Of a stretch of DNA of 64,000 nt, positions 61,218 through 64,000 are shown in pieces. The first letter of the stretch is position 1. Each line of letters opens with the position of its first letter. Under the pieces are notes generated by a model. The model made no database searches. It was not told the DNA's origin and worked only from the letters and a program-made list of their open reading frames with translations. Both the position numbers and the translations under genes were made by a program. Source of the DNA: CAVURS01 sp963795385 (GTDB taxonomy: Bacteria > Actinomycetota > Actinomycetes > Actinomycetales > CAVURS01); assembly GCA_963795385.1 (NCBI GenBank), contig CAWCHK010000003.1, positions 558,001-622,000 of the forward strand. The letters are read 5' to 3'.

Positions 61218-61847
61218 ATGGAGAAGCCGGAGATCGTCTCGCCCGAGGAGTGGGAGCGCGAACGCGCCGACCTGCTCGTGGCCGAGAAGGAGCTGACCCG
61301 AGCCCAGGACGCGCTCGCCGCGCGACGGCGCCGCCTGCCGATGGTCCGGTTCGGCAACGACTACCTGTTCGACACACCCGACGGCGGCAGGTCCCTGCTG
61401 GATCTGTTCGACGGCCGGCAGCAGCTCGTCGTCTACCAGTTCATGGACAACGGCCCGGACGACTACTGCCCGGGCTGCACGTGGTTCACCAACAGCGTCC
61501 CGGTCACCGGGCTGGAGGGGTTGGCGGACAGCGGGGTCACCTGGGTGACGGTGTCCAACATGCCGCTCGCGCAGATCGAGGCCTACAAGGCGCGCAAGGG
61601 CTGGACGCTGCCCTTCGTCTCCTCCCGAGGTACGACGTTCGCCGACGACTGCGGCGCAGGGGGCGGCTTCATGCTGAGCGCGTTCCTGCGCGACGGCGAC
61701 GACATCTACCGGACCTACGGCACGACGTCGCGCGGCGTGGACCGGCTGGTGTTCGTCAACAGCATCCTGGACCTGACGGTGTACGGCCGGCAGCAGGACT
61801 GGGAGGACTCCCCGCCGGGCTGGCCGCAACAGCCGACCTACGGCTGA
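61218..61847 (+). CDS. DUF899 family thioredoxin-like protein
   Basis: This 209-residue protein opens EIVSPEEWERERADLLVAEKELTR, with RRRRLPMVRFGNDYLFDTPDG and QLVVYQFMDNGPDDYCPGCTWF (a CxxC at the thioredoxin active-site place), then FVSSRGTTFADDCG. This is the complete DUF899 pattern. The proteins have a thioredoxin fold and are presumed redox-related. ATG 61218 has a CAGAAT box six bases upstream, a weaker form of the leaderless pattern. It converges on gcvT; the 110 bp between them hold only short GC palindromes. Confidence 0.85.
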   Translation: MEKPEIVSPEEWERERADLLVAEKELTRAQDALAARRRRLPMVRFGNDYLFDTPDGGRSLLDLFDGRQQLVVYQFMDNGPDDYCPGCTWFTNSVPVTGLEGLADSGVTWVTVSNMPLAQIEAYKARKGWTLPFVSSRGTTFADDCGAGGGFMLSAFLRDGDDIYRTYGTTSRGVDRLVFVNSILDLTVYGRQQDWEDSPPGWPQQPTYG

Positions 61848-61957
61848 GCCGGCAGCCGGCCACCGGCCACTGGAGCGCCGACCCGGCCGACTGGCCCAAA
61901 CATCCCGCGGAGGGGGCACCGCCCCGGCCGAGCGGCCGGTTGCGCCAGTCCGTCGGG

Positions 61958-63127
61958 TCAGGCCTTCGTCGAGACCTGGACGAACGGCGGCTTGACCACG
62001 CGGACCGCCAGGGCGCGTCCGCGCACGTCCACGACGAGCTCGTCACCCTCGGCCACGCTGCGGTCCAGCAGGGCCAGGGCGATCCCCTGCTTCAGGGTCG
62101 GGCTGAACGTGCCCGACGTCGTGACACCGACCTCCAGCCCCTCGCTCCCCTCCGCGCCACGTCAGCGCCAGCGGAGCCAGCGGAACCAGCGGCGGCGCGG
62201 GCTGAGCGCACCGAGCAGCCACCGCGCGGGATGCCGCGACCGGTCGCCAGCAGCCCCCAGGCCACCCGGCCCGCGCCCGCCCTCGCCGCCTCGCGCTCCG
62301 CCAGCAGCGGCTCCCGTCCCCAGAACCGCGGCTTGGACCAGCCGACCGCCCAGCCCACGCGCGCCTGGACCGGTGTGATGTCCAGCGAGAGGTCCTGACC
62401 GTGCAGCGGGTAGCCCATCTCGGTCCGCAACGTGTCGCGGGCGCCCAGGCCACACGGGAGGCCCCCGTGCCCGGCCGCAGCCGGCAGCAACGCATCCCAC
62501 AGCTCGCCGGCGTCGTCCCACAGCGGCAGCAGCTCATAGCCGCGCTCGCCGGTGTACCCCGTCCGGCAGACCACGACCGGCCGGCCCCGCCACTGGCGCG
62601 TCGACGAACCGCATGTAGTCGTGGCCGTTCGGCAGCCCGACCTCCTGCAGCACCTCGTCGCTGCGCGGGCCCTGGACGGCGATGACGGCGTAGGTCTCGT
62701 GCTCGTCGCTCACCCGCACTCCGGCGGGCGCGTCGGCCGACAGGCGGCGGACGACCTCGGCGGTGTTGGCGGCGTTCGGGACGAGCAGGACCTCCTCGGG
62801 CGAGCGCAGGTAGGCGATCAGGTCGTCCACCACGCCGCCCGTGGAGTCCTCGCAGCACAGGGTGTACTGCGCCTGCCCGGCGTCGATCCGGCCCAGGTCG
62901 TTGGTGAGCGTCTCGTTGACGTACGCCGCCGCTCCCGGTCCGCGGACCAGCGCCTTCCCCAGGTGGCTGACGTCGAACACTCCGACCCGCTCGCGGACGG
63001 CGGTGTGCTCCCGGACCACCCCGCCGCCGGGGTACTCGATCGGCATCTCCCACCCGCCGAAGTCGGCCAGCTTGGCGCCCAGGCCGACGTGGCGCGAGTG
63101 CAGGGGCGAGTGCCGCGGCCCGGTCAT
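61958..63127 (-). pseudogene. gcvT: glycine cleavage system T protein (aminomethyltransferase), two frameshifts as sequenced
   Basis: Three reading segments together give a 389-residue GcvT, which moves the methylene group from the H-protein arm to tetrahydrofolate. The first has LADFGGWEMPIEYPGGG and FDVSHLGKALVRGPGA, the second VCRTGYTGERGYELLPLWDD and WGREPLL, the third VTTSGTFSPTLKQGIAL to the TGA at 61958. One base too many at CCCC 62585-62588 and one missing at 62152-62153 explain the breaks. A 25-residue Ala/Gly/Ser insert precedes the last segment. ATG 63127 is leaderless-type (TACGTT seven bases upstream). No other gcv genes are adjacent. Confidence 0.78.
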
Positions 63128-63134
63128 GCGATGC

Positions 63135-63162
63135 AACGTACCGAACGGCGCGGTCATAGCAT
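63135..63162. promoter_or_regulatory. back-to-back leaderless promoters of gcvT and pepA
   Basis: TACGTT on the minus strand (63140-63135) and TAGCAT on the plus strand (63157-63162) each end seven bases before their start codons, ATG 63127 and GTG 63170. The start codons are only 42 bp apart, so each -35 region lies inside the other promoter or gene. Confidence 0.5.
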
Positions 63163-63169
63163 CGCCGTC

Positions 63170-64000
63170 GTGACCTCTTTGCGAATCAGCGACAAGTCCC
63201 CCGCAGACATCAAGGCCGACGCGCTCGTCATCGGTGTCAGCGCCGGCCCGGACGGCCCGCTGCTGGCCACCGGCAAGGGAGCGCCCGAGCTCCCCCGGGC
63301 GCTGCGCAGCTCACTGTCCGGCCAGCTCGGAGCTCTCGGCGTGACCGGCAAGGCGGACCAGGTCGTCCGCCTCCCCTCCGCCGGCGCGGTGACGGCCCCG
63401 GTACTCGTCCTCACCGGCCTCGGCCCGGCTCCGGCCGGACGCGCCGCGGCGTACGACGGCGAGGTCCTGCGGCGCGCGGCCGGTGCGGCGACGCGCAGCC
63501 TCGCCGGCGTCGGCTCGGTGGCCATCGCCCTCCCCGCGGCGGACCTGGCGGCGGTCGGCGCGGTCGCGGAGGGAGCACTGCTCGGTGCCTACTCCTTCAG
63601 CCGGCACCGTGGCCGTACCGCCAAGGACACCAAGGCCCAGGTCGCCGCCGTGACCGTACTCGGCGCCAACCCCCGCGAGAAGGCCGTCCGCGAGGTGGCC
63701 GCGCGGGCCGAGGCGATCGGCGAGGGCGTCCGCTCCACTCGCGACCTGGTCAACACCGCACCGGGGGACCTGCCCCCGGCGGCCTTCGCCGACGCGGTCG
63801 TCGCCAACGTCAAGGGCACGAGCGTCAAGGCGACCGTGCTGGACGAGAAGGCCCTGGCCAAGGGCGGGTACGGCGGCATCCTCGGCGTGGGCAAGGGTTC
63901 GAGCCGGCCGCCCCGCCTGGTCCGGCTCGACTACCGCCCGGCCAAGGCCACGAAGCACCTGGCCCTGGTCGGCAAGGGCATCACCTTCGACTCGGGCGGC
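63170..64000 (+). CDS. pepA: leucyl aminopeptidase, N-terminal part (cut by window edge)
   Basis: The 277 residues present comprise the N-terminal domain of an M17 leucine aminopeptidase and the start of its catalytic domain. Visible are VTSLRISDKSPADIKADALV, TRDLVNTAPGDLPPAAFAD, GYGGILGVGKGSSRPPRLV and LALVGKGITFDSGG at the edge, where the first metal/substrate lysine lies. The frame is intact throughout. It removes N-terminal amino acids from peptides. GTG 63170 follows TAGCAT by seven bases. It corresponds to Rv2213 and is divergent from gcvT as in relatives. Confidence 0.9.
   Translation, partial: MTSLRISDKSPADIKADALVIGVSAGPDGPLLATGKGAPELPRALRSSLSGQLGALGVTGKADQVVRLPSAGAVTAPVLVLTGLGPAPAGRAAAYDGEVLRRAAGAATRSLAGVGSVAIALPAADLAAVGAVAEGALLGAYSFSRHRGRTAKDTKAQVAAVTVLGANPREKAVREVAARAEAIGEGVRSTRDLVNTAPGDLPPAAFADAVVANVKGTSVKATVLDEKALAKGGYGGILGVGKGSSRPPRLVRLDYRPAKATKHLALVGKGITFDSGG

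Noticed and set aside
61848..61957. Gene between DUF899 and gcvT
   Set aside because: The 110 bp hold only short GC palindromes between convergent genes and no supported start or frame.

Overview
The window is a very GC-rich stretch of chromosome from an actinobacterium (Actinomycetota). Three things point there: the cytochrome bcc-aa3 supercomplex genes with a diheme QcrC, the serine/threonine kinase PknL next to its Rv2175c-type partner, and many promoters with a TANNNT -10 element only 6-8 nt from the start codon, the signature of leaderless transcripts. From memory of the Mycobacterium tuberculosis map, gene order follows the Rv2175c-Rv2213 block closely (pknL, aroG, plsC-like, ArsA-like, SRPBCC, fadD, DEDD exonuclease, trpD, ctaE, qcrCAB, ctaF, ctaC, adoK, erpA, glycerate kinase, cobT-like, gcvT, pepA). 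It is therefore mostly a conserved core region, with accessory genes inserted. I see no rRNA, tRNA, insertion sequence, prophage or CRISPR array.

Layout. 1-2030: carotenoid genes (crtI end, crtB, and a convergent crtYc-crtYd lycopene cyclase pair). 2040-9046: Rv2175c-like/pknL divergent pair, an EamA transporter, threonine aldolase, class II DAHP synthase and a 6-phosphofructokinase with pyrophosphate-type signature residues. 9144-15329: DUF1028 protein, two cell-wall lipoproteins, an acyltransferase, an esterase, a membrane protein and an archaeal-type ornithine cyclodeaminase homologue. 15326-20199: a tightly overlapping leftward operon (SRPBCC, zinc-ribbon membrane protein, SRPBCC, ArsA-like ATPase, CPxC protein, ROK glucokinase, EEP hydrolase). 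20280-31425: fadD, two membrane glycosyltransferases, a peptidase MA protein, the DEDD exonuclease, an AsnC-type protein, and a LysR/EamA divergent pair. 31207-41888: trpD, a receiver-like protein and the respiratory genes ctaE-qcrCAB and ctaFDC. An unusual five-unit palindromic repeat array (37108-37411) and an L,D-transpeptidase lie between these two groups. 41972-50531: aat, adoK, erpA, glycerate kinase, and a divergent xanthine dehydrogenase operon xdhABC. 50537-58781: an M20 peptidase, DUF3043, a methyltransferase, an aldo-keto reductase, a SorC regulator with xylulokinase, a dienelactone hydrolase and small conserved proteins. 58778-64000: siroheme synthase, a degenerate CobT homologue, DUF899, gcvT and the start of pepA.

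Two global features matter. First, about 18 genes have a TANNNT box 6-8 nt before an ATG or GTG, so leaderless translation looks common; many other genes instead overlap by GTGA, ATGA or TGATG, which implies translational coupling. Second, five conserved genes (crtYd, the zinc-ribbon membrane protein gene, xdhA, xdhB, gcvT) are broken by eight single-base shifts, nearly all in G or C runs and all repairable by one base. This suggests uncorrected homopolymer errors in the assembly rather than real decay, so these genes should be read as probably intact in the organism.

The best candidates for undescribed biology are the repeat array after qcrB, the inverted-repeat operator between the glycerate kinase and xanthine dehydrogenase genes (both can serve purine/glyoxylate metabolism), the apparent loss of catalytic motifs in the CobT homologue, and a leaderless 17-codon upstream ORF overlapping the siroheme synthase start.
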